A program made the position numbers and the translations under genes. A stretch of 64,000 nt of DNA, from assembly GCF_009905375.1 (NCBI RefSeq), contig NC_133653.1, positions 56,552,374 through 56,616,373 on the forward strand, written 5' to 3'. The notes beneath the pieces are model-generated. The model was not told where the DNA came from. It saw only the letters and a program-made list of their open reading frames with translations, and made no database searches. Of this stretch, positions 37,234-48,419 are shown piece by piece. The DNA is from Apium graveolens. Lineage: Eukaryota > Streptophyta > Magnoliopsida > Apiales > Apiaceae. Position 1 is the stretch's first letter. Every line of letters starts with the position of its first letter.

Positions 37234-37609
37234 GCCCCGCTACGTACACACGGCCTCTTGGCATTCAACCTCCAAGGTTACACGACTTCTATTTCTTTGG
37301 TGTAGTACAACGAAATAGATTGAAAACACTCTTGATCATTGCCCAAAAATATACTTATATCTATATGAGAGGAAAATTGTTTTGTGTGTGCAAACATGAG
37401 GGGGAGACCTCCTTTTATAAGAGCTCAAACTTGTAACTCCAAGAATGGCCAAAAGACACCATTAATACAAGGAGGTAAAAAGGCTCCAAAGTGAAAAGTC
37501 ACAAACTGAAAAGTCTTGAAGATTTTTCTAGAAGTCTTGAAGATTTTTCTAGATTTTTCTTTTAAAGCAAACTATAGAAATAATATTTATATTAATATTA
37601 ATTCTAACA
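37147..37609 (-). repeat. 5' LTR of element E (463 bp), with TATA box
   Basis: TATAAAAG on the minus strand (37412-37419) is followed by GAGGTCTCCCCC, so transcription should start about 30 bases further on. Differs from the 3' LTR at about three sites, near 37186, 37250 and 37317. Confidence 0.92.
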
Positions 37610-38184
37610 GGTGACGCGTGGTTAAGCTGTTATATGGGGCTTCTGCAAAATAAAACCAGAGGGGGGGCTGTGTCCCGCGGAAACTCGGGTGTGAGAATAA
37701 GAATGAGGTTTCTTGAAGAAGAAGAAGAAGAAAATGGAAGAAGAAAATGGAAGAGGGAGCTATTCAAAAATATATGTATAGTGGTGTGTGTATAGGTGTG
37801 TAGCAGACAATATTATCCAACTCTAAAAGCCTTTTCTTGGGTCCTTTTATAGGCTCCCATATTTAGGGTTTTAGGAGTTTGTACCTCTTCATCCTAGCCC
37901 TTGATGATTCTTGGTTGGTGAGTGATTGGATGGTTCAGATGGACCGTGGGACCCGACTGTCCTTTTGCAATTGGGGTGTCCTGAGATTCATACACATGGA
38001 CGGCTGAGATGTAGTTGTTCCATTTCTGGTAACATGAGACAGTTGACATTTCTGTCATTTTCCACGTGTTCCGTGGACCATACCGGCTTGGGTCTGGGTG
38101 TTGTCTATTTGGGCTTTTATATCATTTTATTTGGGCTTGATTATTTATGGCCTATCAAAGCTATCTGACAATTTGATAATTTTT

Positions 38185-38765
38185 CGGTAACACACTAAAA
38201 TCCGTATTAGTTAGGCATAATAATTAATACCTATAACGCCGTAGGTGTGGGTGTATGTGTGCACTTTCACTTTAGTGTATTTCGGAAGACACAAGAGGAC
38301 TCATTTTATGTTGTGCCATATGCTCAAATAATGTCGGACTTTGAAATTAGGGGGATGTTTGGGCCGGGACAATGTGTTTTTTATGTATCATTAATTTTAT
38401 GAACTAATCCAACTTATTATATTGTTGTTGTTGTGTATATACAACTATATAGATATTGTTGTTGTTGTTGTTGCGGTAACACACTAAAATCCGTATTGGT
38501 TAGGCATAATAATTAATACATATAACGCCGTAGGTGCGGGTGTAGGTGTGCACTTTCGCTTTAGTGTATTTCGGAAGACACCAGAGGACTCATTTTATGT
38601 TGTGCCATATGCTCAAATAAAGTCGGACTTTGAAATTAGGGGGATGTTTGGGCCGGGGCAATGTGTTTTTTTATATATCATTAATTTTATGAACGAATCC
38701 GACTTATTATATTGTTGTTGTTGTGTATATACAACTATATAGATATTGTTGTTGTTGTTGTTGTA
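38185..38765 (+). repeat. Tandem duplication, two 289-bp units
   Basis: CGGTAACACACTAAAATCCG begins at 38185 and again at 38474. The units agree closely to their ends, including the (GTT)n tail. About ten substitutions are visible. The second unit happens to be open in one frame (GMFGPGQC...), but I recognise no protein. The first unit starts 15 bp from the end of the Tat-like LTR. Confidence 0.85.
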
Positions 38766-38810
38766 TTATGGTTGTTGTTGTTGTTGTTGTTGTTGTGTAT
38801 ATACAACTAT
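38710..38810 (+). repeat. GTT microsatellite cluster
   Basis: Several (GTT)4-8 runs separated by GTATATACAACTATA. The same block ends each unit of the tandem duplication and is extended here. Confidence 0.8.
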
Positions 38811-38944
38811 AATAGATAAGAGCCTTAAAATAAGCGTCTAAGACTTCATTTCAAATGTTAACAGCTCAAAGGTACGGATGGAGTATTTGTTTGTGTGTCT
38901 GGATTTGATGAACTAATAGACTTGTTATCGTTGTTGAAATATAG

Positions 38945-39055
38945 GTTTATGTGAGTGAGTGGTTTGATATATTGAACGTAAGGGGTGGGTTTGCTTATGT
39001 GCTTGTCAAATCTGCTACGAGGGAGCCTGAAAAGGTGGTCTCCAAGTCCATTTGA
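38945..39055 (+). other. Possible last exon of an unknown gene
   Basis: After an acceptor-like ATATAG (38939-38944) the frame reads VYVSEWFDILNVRGG...REPEKVVSKSI and stops at TGA 39053-39055. The amino-acid texture looks coding, but it is only 36 codons, no family is recognised and no partner exon is found upstream. The nearby TR-GAG insertion could have landed in its 3' flank. Confidence 0.15.
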
Positions 39056-39168
39056 CGATGCTCGTATTTATATGTATATTTGTCCACGTTATTATCTGTA
39101 ATCAATGAACATGTTAGAGCTTTATTTTAACTAATCTGTCTTATGTTGAACAACATATGTATAATATG

Positions 39169-39508
39169 TGTTGGAAATTAATCTAACTTGTTTTATTTGT
39201 TTTATTTGTTTTATTTATTTATGTTTTGTGTTTTTTGAATAATGGTTGTTACTAGGCCGTGCTATTAGCTTTAGACTAAGTCTTCCAGTGTTTTTAGGAG
39301 AGTCATGGGACGATAGGGGTGTTAGAGACTTTCCAGGAGATAGTTGCATGGTTATAGCCACCTTAGTTAGATTATTTCCTTATATATGTATGTACTCAGT
39401 TCAATTTTAGTAAGAGAATAACACAAATCATTCTAGTACTTACAAACTTTGAGTATTAGGTCATTCTGTGTGTGCATAAATAGTTTATATAAGTCTTTAT
39501 TATCTTCA
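39169..39508 (+). repeat. 5' LTR of TR-GAG element (340 bp)
   Basis: TGTTGGAAAT to ATCTTCA. It is almost identical to 40627-40964, the main difference being an extra TTAG near 39364. Confidence 0.9.
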
Positions 39509-39509
39509 T

Positions 39510-39521
39510 TTGGTATCAGAG
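39510..39521 (+). other. Primer binding site of TR-GAG element (tRNA-iMet)
   Basis: TGGTATCAGAGC, one base after the 5' LTR. Confidence 0.92.
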
Positions 39522-39540
39522 CTCCCCAGGTTCGAAGGTC

Positions 39541-40290
39541 ATGTTTATGTCAAAGTATCAACCACGACACACATCAAAATCCATGGAGACACCAAGAACA
39601 AAGGAAGGTGTTGTGGCTGTGAACTACCCTATGCTAACCAAGAGCAACTACACTGCCTGGTCCCTAAAAATGAAGGTCTTCATGAAGGAACAAGGTGTTT
39701 GGGATGCTATTGAATAGAAAGAACCCAGGGCTGCAGTAGATGAAAGGACTGTGCAGATGGCTCTTACAGCCATTTATCAAGGTGTGCCTGAGGATGTGTT
39801 GTTGGCCATTGTAGAAAAGGAAACAACAAAGGAGGTTTGGGAGGCAATCAAGACAATATGTATGGGGGTGGAACAAGTACAGGAGGCTAGGGTGCAGACA
39901 TTAAAGGGGATGAAAGACTCAGAGAAGATAGAAGATTTCTGCTTGAAACTAAGTGGCATTGTGACTAACATTCAAGTTCTTGGAGAGGCTATGGAAGAAT
40001 CCAGTGTTGTAAGGAAGATTCTACGAGCTGTGACTGATAAGTTCCTCCAAATAGCTTCAAACATTTAACAATTTGGAGATGTTAAAGTCATGACAGTTGA
40101 AGAACTGGTGGGACGTCTCAAGGCCCATGAAGAAAAAATTAAAGGTAGGAGTGAGCATATTGAGCAACAACAGCTTCTCTTAGCTCAGAAATGGAAGGGC
40201 AGACTGAACAAGAGCAAGATAAAATGTTTCAATTATAACATTTATGGTCACTTCGCCTCAGAGTGTGACAAACCTCGACGAAAGAAATAA
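39541..40290 (+). pseudogene. Gag of TR-GAG element, two in-frame stops
   Basis: A single frame starts at ATG 39541 (MFMSKYQPRHTSKS). It shows the Copia gag words LTKSNYTAWSLKMKVFMKEQGVWDAIE, ALTAIYQGVPEDVL, TTKEVWEAIKTICMGVEQVQEARVQTLKG and MTVEELVGRLKAHEEK, and a C-terminal knuckle-like CFNYNIYGHFASEC. The second zinc-binding Cys of the CCHC box is Tyr here. Stops stand at 39715-39717 (TAG) and 40066-40068 (TAA); the frame itself is kept. No protease, integrase or RT follows. A Gag of this kind would help package the RNA, but this copy cannot make a full one. Confidence 0.88.
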
Positions 40291-40349
40291 CAATGTCAAG
40301 AAGCAAATCTAGCACAGCTTCATGACAACGAACCGGCATTGCTGTAGAG

Positions 40350-40582
40350 GCCATATGAGCCAACAAAGTCAAGCCATACGGGCTTGTGAATAATAGCCAT
40401 AAGGGTTATGAAATGGATGCCATATGGGCAGGAAATAAATTGCCAGACGGGCAAACAAGGAAGCCAAAAGGAGCTGTGATCAGTGGTGCCATAAGGGCAC
40501 AGAAAGGCCACATGGGCTGGATCAATGTATTTGCCATACGGGCATGAAGAAGCTGTTTCAGTTCAAGGAATGCCATACGGGT
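40350..40582 (+). repeat. Phased GCCATACGGGC repeat in TR-GAG element
   Basis: Ten variants of GCCATACGGGC start at 40350, 40373, 40396, 40419, 40442, 40463, 40488, 40507, 40533 and 40572. The first five are exactly 23 bp apart and the next pairs add up to about 46 bp. The 12 bp between the motifs are not conserved. The array lies between gag and the purine tract, in the place of pol. Confidence 0.8.
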
Positions 40583-40615
40583 TATGTTAATAATCTGCAG
40601 AAACAAGTTTAGATT

Positions 40616-40626
40616 AAGGGGGAGAT
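40616..40626 (+). other. Polypurine tract of TR-GAG element
   Basis: AAGGGGGAGAT, adjacent to the TGTTGG start of the 3' LTR. Confidence 0.9.
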
Positions 40627-40964
40627 TGTTGGAAATTAATCTAACTTGTTTTATTTGTTTTAGTTGTTTTATTTATTTATGTTTTGTGTTTTTTAAATAA
40701 TGGCTCTTGTTAAGCCGTGCTATTAGCTTTAGACTAAGTCTTCCAGTGTTTTTAGGAGAGTCATGGGACGATAGGGGTGTTAGAGACTTTTCAGGAGATA
40801 GTTGCATGGTTATAGCCACCTTAGATTATTTCCTTATACATATGTAAGTACTCAGTTCAATCTTAGTAAGAGAATAACACAAATCATTCTGGTACTTACA
40901 AACTTTGAGTATTAGGTCATTCTGTGTGTGCATAAATAGTTTATATAAGTCTTTATTCTCTTCA
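40627..40964 (+). repeat. 3' LTR of TR-GAG element (338 bp)
   Basis: TGTTGGAAAT to CTCTTCA, followed by the target duplication ATATG. Confidence 0.9.
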
Positions 40965-40969
40965 ATATG

Positions 40970-41935
40970 TTGAACAGCATATGTACTGTTTAGTTCAGTT
41001 CAGTTGATGCATTACTTTTTAATTTGGAATATAGTAGTTTACCTTGTTTTTCAGACCTTATCTGATTTCAGATTGAGATTGATACTACCTTGATGCTTTA
41101 ATTATCCGGGGAGTATTGTTGTTAATCTACATTGTAATGTAAAGAATTTAAGTGACAAGTGGTAAATCTTTTTTCAGTTATCAGTTAAGATAAATTATAT
41201 TGTCATTGGATATCAACGTATGGGTGTTTGCATCAAGCATCCTGAATTCCTGATGATTATGAGCCGATTACAAAGATGTACGAGTACGACTAGTACAAGC
41301 AAAAGATTATGATTTAGTTTTCTGGGTTTTAATGATGAGACTGGCGTTTATTATGGTTGAGGTTTATATACGGTTGATGGTTAATTTGTTAAAACTTCAT
41401 GTTAAGTATCATAGATTTAACAATAATGGTTCCTACTTAGGGCAGGTGGATAGTCTCACTGTTACTAGAATGCAGAATGCTAATGCAGAAAATGTGTTTG
41501 AATGTTAGAATTGATAGGAAGTTAACCTGAAAAAGGGAGAACCGGTAGATAAGTTAAGGCTTTGAACCTCTGTAACCTGAAAGATTATACAAAAATAAAA
41601 AGCAGACCCCGATATGCCAGGTGTATGGTGCTATTCCAGTAAAATATTAATTTAATATAAAATATAATAATATTAATAATCCTAATGCTAGATAACAATA
41701 TTGATATATATTTGGAGTCTATTAACTAGAAGCCGAGAATAAAAACTGAGAATATAATTTTTTTTTTATAAATTCGGGCTACATTAGTTAGAAAATAAAA
41801 TATGGTAGATAACTTTAGTGAGGTTATATAATAGGGGGCTCCATTTATTTATTTTCACATTTTAATTTTCAATTTTCATCCTAATCTCTGTTTTACTTCT
41901 AAATAACTACATAATAATTAAATAAGATATTAATA
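40970..41935. other. Intergenic stretch, no feature seen
   Basis: AT-rich, with no believable ORF, RNA gene or terminal repeat on either strand. Confidence 0.5.
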
Positions 41936-42344
41936 ACCTTTATTAATAAGCGAAATCTCTTTTTAATGATACTTTTGTTTCACTTATTTTTTGGTTCCAC
42001 CACCTTTTGGTTTCATATTTTATGATTCATGTTATAATTCTAAGTGTATTATTTTTATTTTTTTGATTTATATATGACTTATAATTCTATTTGTATTATT
42101 TTTACCCGTTTTTTGAATTTTATAAGCCATGCTTTTTTATTTTTATAGATTTGAATCCTATTTTTAATTTTAAGTTTTATAAGGGAAACCTCTTTGTAAG
42201 TAATTATTTGATTTTACTTATTTTTTGGTTTCACCCTTTATGATTCATGTTAAACTCTAGTATTATTTTATCGTTTTTGATTTCTATATGACTTATAATT
42301 CTATATGTATTATTTTTACCCGTTTTTTTGAATTTTATAAGACA

Positions 42345-43421
42345 TGTTATTCCCAAGGAACTAACAATGAGATTTACAAAAGGGGGGTTGAATGTAAATC
42401 TCAAAACTTTTTCAAGTTTTGAGCAGTTTCAAAATCTAAGTGTATGATGAACAGATGTGTGTGAATTGCTTTGAGCAGGTGCAGACAGATGTATATTCAA
42501 GACACAAATGTAAAGAACAAAAAGGCTTTAAAAAATTTTTTGGTGGATTTGTTGTTCCATCAGAGATGTGTATTTAAGAAAATCTGTGATACAAAGAATT
42601 GTTCACAGTTGCTTCCTAGTACAAACTAGATGATTTTCTCTCTATGTTTTTCTAAATAGCTCTGAAAAATTCACACCTAATTACTAGCTGCAACTTGGTT
42701 TATATATCACCAAGTTTACAAGTGAAGACAAAGATAAAATACAATTATAAAATAGTTCTTCATATTTTTCTTCTTCATTTCTCTATCCAATGCAATCTAA
42801 GATAATCTGTGAATCTTTGAATACTTCCTTATTTGCACCAGAATAGAAATGCTGCTTTTTCTTGATTCCTCCAAGTGGCTACCACATTCCACTTATCTCT
42901 GTCAACCCATATGCCTCTGTCAGCTTATAAATTATCACTATCAACTGCTATGAAACTGAGCATCCGTTGAAGCTTTCATTCGTTGATGCTTTAGTGATAT
43001 TCGTTGATGCTTTAACAGTTGAAGCTTTATCCGTTGATGCACTCATCCGTTGATGGATGTTATCCGTTGAAGCTTTAGAGACATCCATTGAAACTTTGTT
43101 TCTCATCCGTTGAAGGCCTTTAATCTATCAGTTGATACTACTTCATTTATACAAAATTACAAGGCATAAAATATTTACAATTAGCCCTCCTATTTGCATA
43201 TCCACTAGTAGTCAACATGACTTATAATTTCCCATAACTTCTAAGAATTATAACTTAAATACAGAGACTGAAATATGCTACAATACTAAACTTATTTCTA
43301 AGTAAAGCTACTCCATCAACGGATAGCCAAGATGGTCTTATCCGTTGAGGCTACAAACACTAGATTTCTACTTAAGTGTTTTGTTTAACTTATCATCAAA
43401 CTAATACATATATTCCTAACA
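42345..43421 (-). repeat. 3' LTR of element B (1077 bp)
   Basis: Plus-strand ends TGTTATTCCC and CCTAACA. It holds the ATCCGTTGA array (42961-43110) and the inverted pair TCAACGGAT/ATCCGTTGA (43316-43324, 43340-43348). It is 16 bp shorter than the 5' LTR because one motif unit is absent. Confidence 0.92.
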
Positions 43422-43431
43422 ATCTCCCCCT
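43422..43431 (-). other. Polypurine tract of element B
   Basis: Minus strand AGGGGGAGAT just before the TGTTAGGAAT start of the 3' LTR. Confidence 0.9.
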
Positions 43432-43609
43432 ATTTATGTCTACTAGAATTGTACGCATAAATTCAGGATTAACTTGATGATAACAAAACACTTAACAGAT
43501 ATATGAGTTGAAAGCAAGTAAAAATTCAAAAGTGCTGCAAAAGTGTATGTACTGAGATAAAATTGAAGATTTACAGTGTTTTCAAGGGTGCTCCTTTAGT
43601 CTGAGCAAA

Positions 43610-46600
43610 TCATTTTCTTTTCCTTTGTTCCCTTGTTTTCTTCCCTAGCCTCCTGTCATTTTCCTCTACTTGGAGTTGGAGTTGTCTGTAGAATTTAGCT
43701 TCATCTTTTTCACTGATATCCAACTTAGATTGCATGTCCTTGAGAGTTTCATTACTGGAAATTTTAAGCTGGTCTTCAAGTCTGAAAAATCTTCTGACTC
43801 CTTTATTGTCTCTGAACTCCATCAACCAATGAGGTGATTTATGAATTGTAATTCCATGCTCTGGGATGAGTAATGTAATAGGCAAGGAATTTGACTCCCA
43901 CCAATTCTTCCTTATGCTGGCAATCTTGTTGAGAATCTCAGTTTTGGCAGTCCTGGTAAAGCCAGTATCCCTTTTGATAGCTGAGTAGACTCTAATCAAG
44001 GTAGAATAGACCTCACTTAGAATTATTTGAAGAGGCCAAGTCCTTTCCACACTTCCTTTATACTTGAACACTAGCCTTTCTGGTAGCTGTCTATAGGCAT
44101 TTATTCCCCTTACTTCCTCCAGCTCATCCAGGAAGAGTTCAATATCTGTATATTCTTTTATGTCATAAATGTGAACATAATCATCCTTTGAGGCTTGTGG
44201 CTTAGGCTTAGGTTTATGTTTCTGAGTGAATTTACTTGAGGTTAGAGGAGGTGTTGATTTGGATTTTCTTTTCAGTTTCTTTGGTGGTGGAGAAATAGTT
44301 AAGAAGGTAGGCAATATTATGGTGTCTCAATCAATAGGTTCCTCTTTAAGGATGATTGTTTCACCATGGATATTTATACTGGGATCAGACACAACAGGTT
44401 CAGGAATAGAAGGTAGTGGTTTAGATTTTGATTGGGTTTCCTCAATGTCATCTCCACTCTTCCTTTTTGCCTTGACCTTCTTTCTGTTCCCTTTCTGCCA
44501 TTCCTTTCTTTCCTCACTTCTTTCCTCCACACTCTCACCAACCATATTCCCCATATCTACATTTATGCTTTCAGTCTTGTTTCTTTCACTCTTGTCTTCA
44601 ATCTTCTTCTTTTCTTCAATTTGACTTGACTTTAGCTATTTTTCAAGCTTTGCTTGTGCTCTTTTGTCAGCCTTCAGCTTTTTAGCTTCTTCCTTTAACC
44701 TCATGGTTCTTCCCTCTTGGCTATTGAGAATTTGGGATGTCCTTGCATCACACAGATGCTCTTTCCCTCTCTATAGATGATAGCCATATTCATTCTTTCC
44801 ACTGCATCCTTGGTCTCTTTGTGCTTTATGATGTTACCACCCAAAACTTTGTCTTCATCAGGCTTTGGAAGAGGAAAATCCACTTCTTTTAGTTGAGCAA
44901 AGCTTAGAGGGTTCTTTGTAGAGTCCTTGTTGAATCTAGTGGTTGGCTTGATTACCATGGATTTCAGGTTCCTTAAAGAAGTTTCTCCAACCTTATTCCT
45001 CCTTACTGGCTTGTGCTCCATAATGATTGACTCAACTTTTATGTTATGTTTCACAGATAAGGATTTTGTAGTTGTAGAGCCAAACACTTGTTGCATCCTT
45101 TCATCAATTTTTCTCCTTTGCTCTTTCACCTTCATCTCAGTTGCTGCTAGCTGTATTAGATCAATTCCATCAATCTTTCCTTTGATTTGAAGTGTTGGAG
45201 AAGTAGTGATGGCAGGAACTAGCACTTTGGATATTTGAATGTGTGTAGATGGCTCCCCTTCCCTTTCCCCTTTATTCTCCCCCTTTTGTTATCATCAAGG
45301 AGAGGGGTCAAGCCCTGTGCTTTAGCCAGTTGCACTAGAAGACTAGTCTGAGACTGTTGATTGTGAAGAATGGTGACCATAGAGTTTTCAATAGCTTGAA
45401 CTCTTTCCTCCAATTTGGCCATCTTCTTTTCAGCATCTGATTCTCTTCTCAGTCTCAATAATAGTTCATGCATGGTACCAAAGGGCATGATTGAATCCAG
45501 CTTCTCAGTATTGTAGGACTTCAAGTCAGCTATATCCTTCTTGAGTTCATCCACACTTAGATTATGTCTTAATTGTTGTAGCTTTATGAGATATAGAGAA
45601 TTTAAGTGGGCTTGAAGAATGGACTTAGTACCAGCATTTGAAGTTTCCTGAATTGCCTTTTGGATAGCCATAACTTTTTTGACTAAGGATACATTGAAAT
45701 GCCCTGGTATAGACTCCTTTGTCAATGCCCATTCAGGTAACTCTGGAATAAAACTTGGGCCTTCATCTCCCCCTAAGTTCATGCTTCCATCAAAAGAATC
45801 AGAGTCATCATCATTAGAATTTACTCCAAATTCTTCAGATGGCACCAGCTGTAGAAGGCATCATATTGACAGCAGCTTTATCCCTTTGTAGAGATTCTGA
45901 AGTATATACTAGGTTTAAAGTCTTTTCTGCCTCCTCATTGCCCTGAGTAGCCAACAGTTGATAGGCTGACACAGGATGAGTAAAAGTGTCAGCATCCAAG
46001 GAAATATTATCAATTTCAGCTCTGTAATGTTTCTGAAATTGTCTTTCCTTGTCAGCATCATCCACAATCATTGACTCACTAGCAATGGCTGGATCCACCC
46101 TTATACCTCCTGTACCTGCTTTTCTCTTAATTTCTCTCTTTTCTTGCATCAGGGGCTCCCCCTGGCTCACACTCCTCACACCCTCACCTTCACCTACTAA
46201 GGTGGTACTCCTCTCACCTTCTTTTGCCATGCTGGAAGAAATAGCATGCATATTTAGACCCTCAAGCTCTCCTTTTTCCTGGGATCAACCCAGCCTCTCA
46301 CTCAAGTTTTCACTCCCTTCCCTCAACCCTAGAAGTGATTGTACAGTAACCATATCTTCTACACTTGGAGTTAATTCAGTTGTATGTATAGAGACCATCA
46401 ACGGATAAGGAATATCCGTTGAAGTTGAAACTGATGTTATAAACTGATAATTGTTGTTAAGCTTATCAATTGAAGAACAACCACTTGTCAACGGATGAGG
46501 GATATCCGTTGAAGAAGGAAAAGAATTAGAAATTGAAAGTGACATAATTATTGAAACTGTGTGGATTGATTTTAATTTAGGTGACACGGATTCTTCAGCT

Positions 46601-48165
46601 AAGTCTAAAAGAATTGGCTGATGATCCAACAAATCATCTAAAAGATGATGATCATCAGTATTTGAGTGGGGCTCCTCCTTGAGTTGTAAAGAGGGAGAAT
46701 CAGGAATTGATGTGAATATCATGTCCACATCCAGAGATGGTGATGGAGAATTTGGTGGTTGGTGTGTATCAATTTTGAGAGAATGGGGTTGTGACTCTGT
46801 GACTCCACATTTGTTGAAGTCACATCAAGCTGAATTTGTGAAGGCATAGATACAGGTGGTTGTATAGGTGTGCACCCTGTGTTGAAACTAGGGTTTTGAC
46901 CTTCTTTCTTCTTGTGAAGGCTTTTACAGGTGAGTGTGAGGCTTCAGTGTCCCTCCCTATTTTGTTCTGTGTCCCTGTTGGGGACTATTTTCAATAGTTG
47001 CACCCTTTTGGGAGGATGCAACTAGGGATGAGTTTGAATCCTTTTCAACCACCACAGTCTTTTGAGAAACTATGGCTTGGCTAGCTTGGGTACCACTCAC
47101 CTCTCCTACCTTATTCTGGGGGTTTTCTTGATGTTCACCCCTCCCCTCACCACTAACACCCTGTTCATTCCCCTTAGGGTTTATGGTAGTTGTTATAACT
47201 GTTGTCTTTTGAGAGACAACAAAGGTGGCTTTCTTTGACTTGGATTTTGAAACTTTAGGTTTGGTGGCCTTGGTAGGAATCTGTTGGGGCATTAACACAG
47301 ATTCCATGGCCATACTTGAAGGCAAAGAAATGATGGGGTTGGAAGTAGTAGGAGTTGAAGAAGTATTTACCTCACTTACCTGAGGTGCATCCATGATTGG
47401 TAAGTATACCAATGGCACCTGACTGTTGAGGTTAATCCTTAAAAGGTCTGCAATGACCCTCTTCTCTTGTGCCCAGCATTTGGGTTTATTACTCTCATTA
47501 TTTATGACCAAACCTTCAGCAACATGGTTAGCCAATAACATAAAGAATCTAGCATAATAGATGTTATAAGTTCTATTAGCCTTGTTACCTAACCTAGTAC
47601 CTAATTCTAGCACAACATAGTTGCTAAAATTATATTACCTATCAGAAACTAGCATATAGAGCATATTAACAAGAGATGAAGTTATTGTATCAAAATTACT
47701 AATTTTCCCAGAGAAAACCTTGATAAAGGCATCACTGAGAAAACTTCATTCTTTTCTAAGGCCTTTTCTCTTAATACTGCCTAAACTAGTGGAATCAAGG
47801 GAATAGCCTATGGAATCTAACATGCTAGATACATGATTATCAGTGTGTGGTGTCATGACATTGTTTTCAGGTAATTTAAAACAGGATTGTATATGATCAG
47901 AGTTAATATAGTAATCCTTACCTTTGAGAGAGAAAGAGATGGTCATATCAGTGGGGTTGAACTCAGCAGTTGTCCAAATCTCCTCAACTACCTCACAGTA
48001 AATCATTGGGGCTTCCAGCATTGCATAGCTCAGTTTGCAGTTTTTGATGAAATCCATCATCTTATGATAATCTGAGTGGGCTTCATTATTTTCCACCAAA
48101 GCTACGAAATTGTTTTTCTCATAGACAAACCCAGATTGGGACATTATCTTTACTACTGGTGCCAT
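43610..48165 (-). pseudogene. Sirevirus envelope-like third ORF, decayed (element B)
   Basis: The start chosen is ATG 48165-48163 (MAPVVKIMSQSGFVYEKNNF). The N-terminal domain, about 140 residues, reads ...YAMLEAPMIYCEVVEEIWTTAEFNPTDMTISFSLKGKDYYINSDHIQSCFKLPEN. It is followed by a helical part (MLELGTRLGNKANRTYNIYYARFFMLLANHVAEGLV, 47613-47500), a long Ser/Thr/Lys-rich disordered part, a coiled-coil-like segment (about 45500-45320, LLLRLRRESDAEKKMAKLEERVQAIENS) and a C-terminal basic domain ending near 43610 (GKKTREQRKRK). Frame changes or stops near 47745, 46950, 46280, 45830, 45220, 44700 and 44320 break it. No signal peptide or membrane segment is evident, so the envelope name is positional. 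Role unproven. Confidence 0.7.
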
Positions 48166-48275
48166 TGTTGTGGGTAGAAGTTGCAGAGAAAAGTTGAGAG
48201 TTTTGGGAGAGAAAGAGAGTAAAAGCTTTTGAAGATTGCAAGAAAGCGTAAAGTGAAAATAAGAATTCAAAGGGA

Positions 48276-48283
48276 CTTTTATA
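48276..48283 (-). promoter_or_regulatory. TATA box upstream of envelope-like ORF (element B)
   Basis: TATAAAAG on the minus strand lies about 110 bp before the ATG at 48165, in the spacer after RNase H. Upstream of it (48420-48640) are paired TCAACGGAT motifs also present in the LTR. Confidence 0.5.
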
Positions 48284-48419
48284 CTTTCTCAAATTAAAAC
48301 ATAAAAAGAATGATTAAACAATATTTTTAAGTGAATTACAGCCGTTTGAGAATAAAAGAAAAACTGTATGTATTCTAAAAACTACCTTTAATACAAATAC
48401 ATACAACTGTATATATATG

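Larger units (their letters stand above)
32182..37609 (-). mobile_element. Young TNT1-like Copia retrotransposon E
   Basis: Two 463-bp LTRs (32182-32644 and 37147-37609) differ at about three positions by eye. The target duplication GGTGA is perfect (32177-32181, 37610-37614). One long gag-pol frame fills the inside, broken by a single stop at 35300-35302. This is the youngest-looking element of the window. It has a purine tract but no recognisable tRNA primer site. Confidence 0.93.
32089..38170 (-). mobile_element. Tat-like Gypsy 5' LTR fragment, split by element E
   Basis: On the minus strand an LTR reads from TGTCAGATAG (starts at 38170) to ...GAGTTATCA (ends at 32111). TTGGCGCTAGAAGGAGGGGC (32110-32091) follows, resembling the TTGGCGCC-type leader just after the LTR in Tat-group elements. 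Without element E (32182-37609) and one TSD copy the LTR would be about 627 bp. A TATAAAAG box (37844-37851) precedes a leader rich in TTC repeats. The internal region is lost at the junction with C3 (32088/32089). Family assignment is tentative. Confidence 0.5.
39169..40964 (+). mobile_element. Gag-only non-autonomous Copia-type element (TR-GAG)
   Basis: LTRs of 340 and 338 bp, iMet primer site, purine tract and a perfect 5-bp target duplication ATATG (39164-39168, 40965-40969) define a complete 1796-bp element. The 1118-bp core holds one broken gag and a short-period repeat but no pol. That is the layout of TR-GAG elements, which must borrow reverse transcriptase and integrase from relatives. 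Confidence 0.92.

Noticed and set aside
40350..40582. The GCCATACGGGC array as a CRISPR array
   Set aside because: The repeat unit is only about 11 bp and imperfect, it lies inside a retrotransposon, and the DNA is eukaryotic.
42340..42346. Clean 5-bp target duplication for element B
   Set aside because: ACATG occurs at both edges but overlaps the TG/CA termini, so it cannot be called a standard duplication.
44226..44624. Plus-strand 132-codon frame opposite the envelope-like ORF of B
   Set aside because: Ser/Phe/Leu-rich mirror of Lys/Glu-rich coding on the minus strand.
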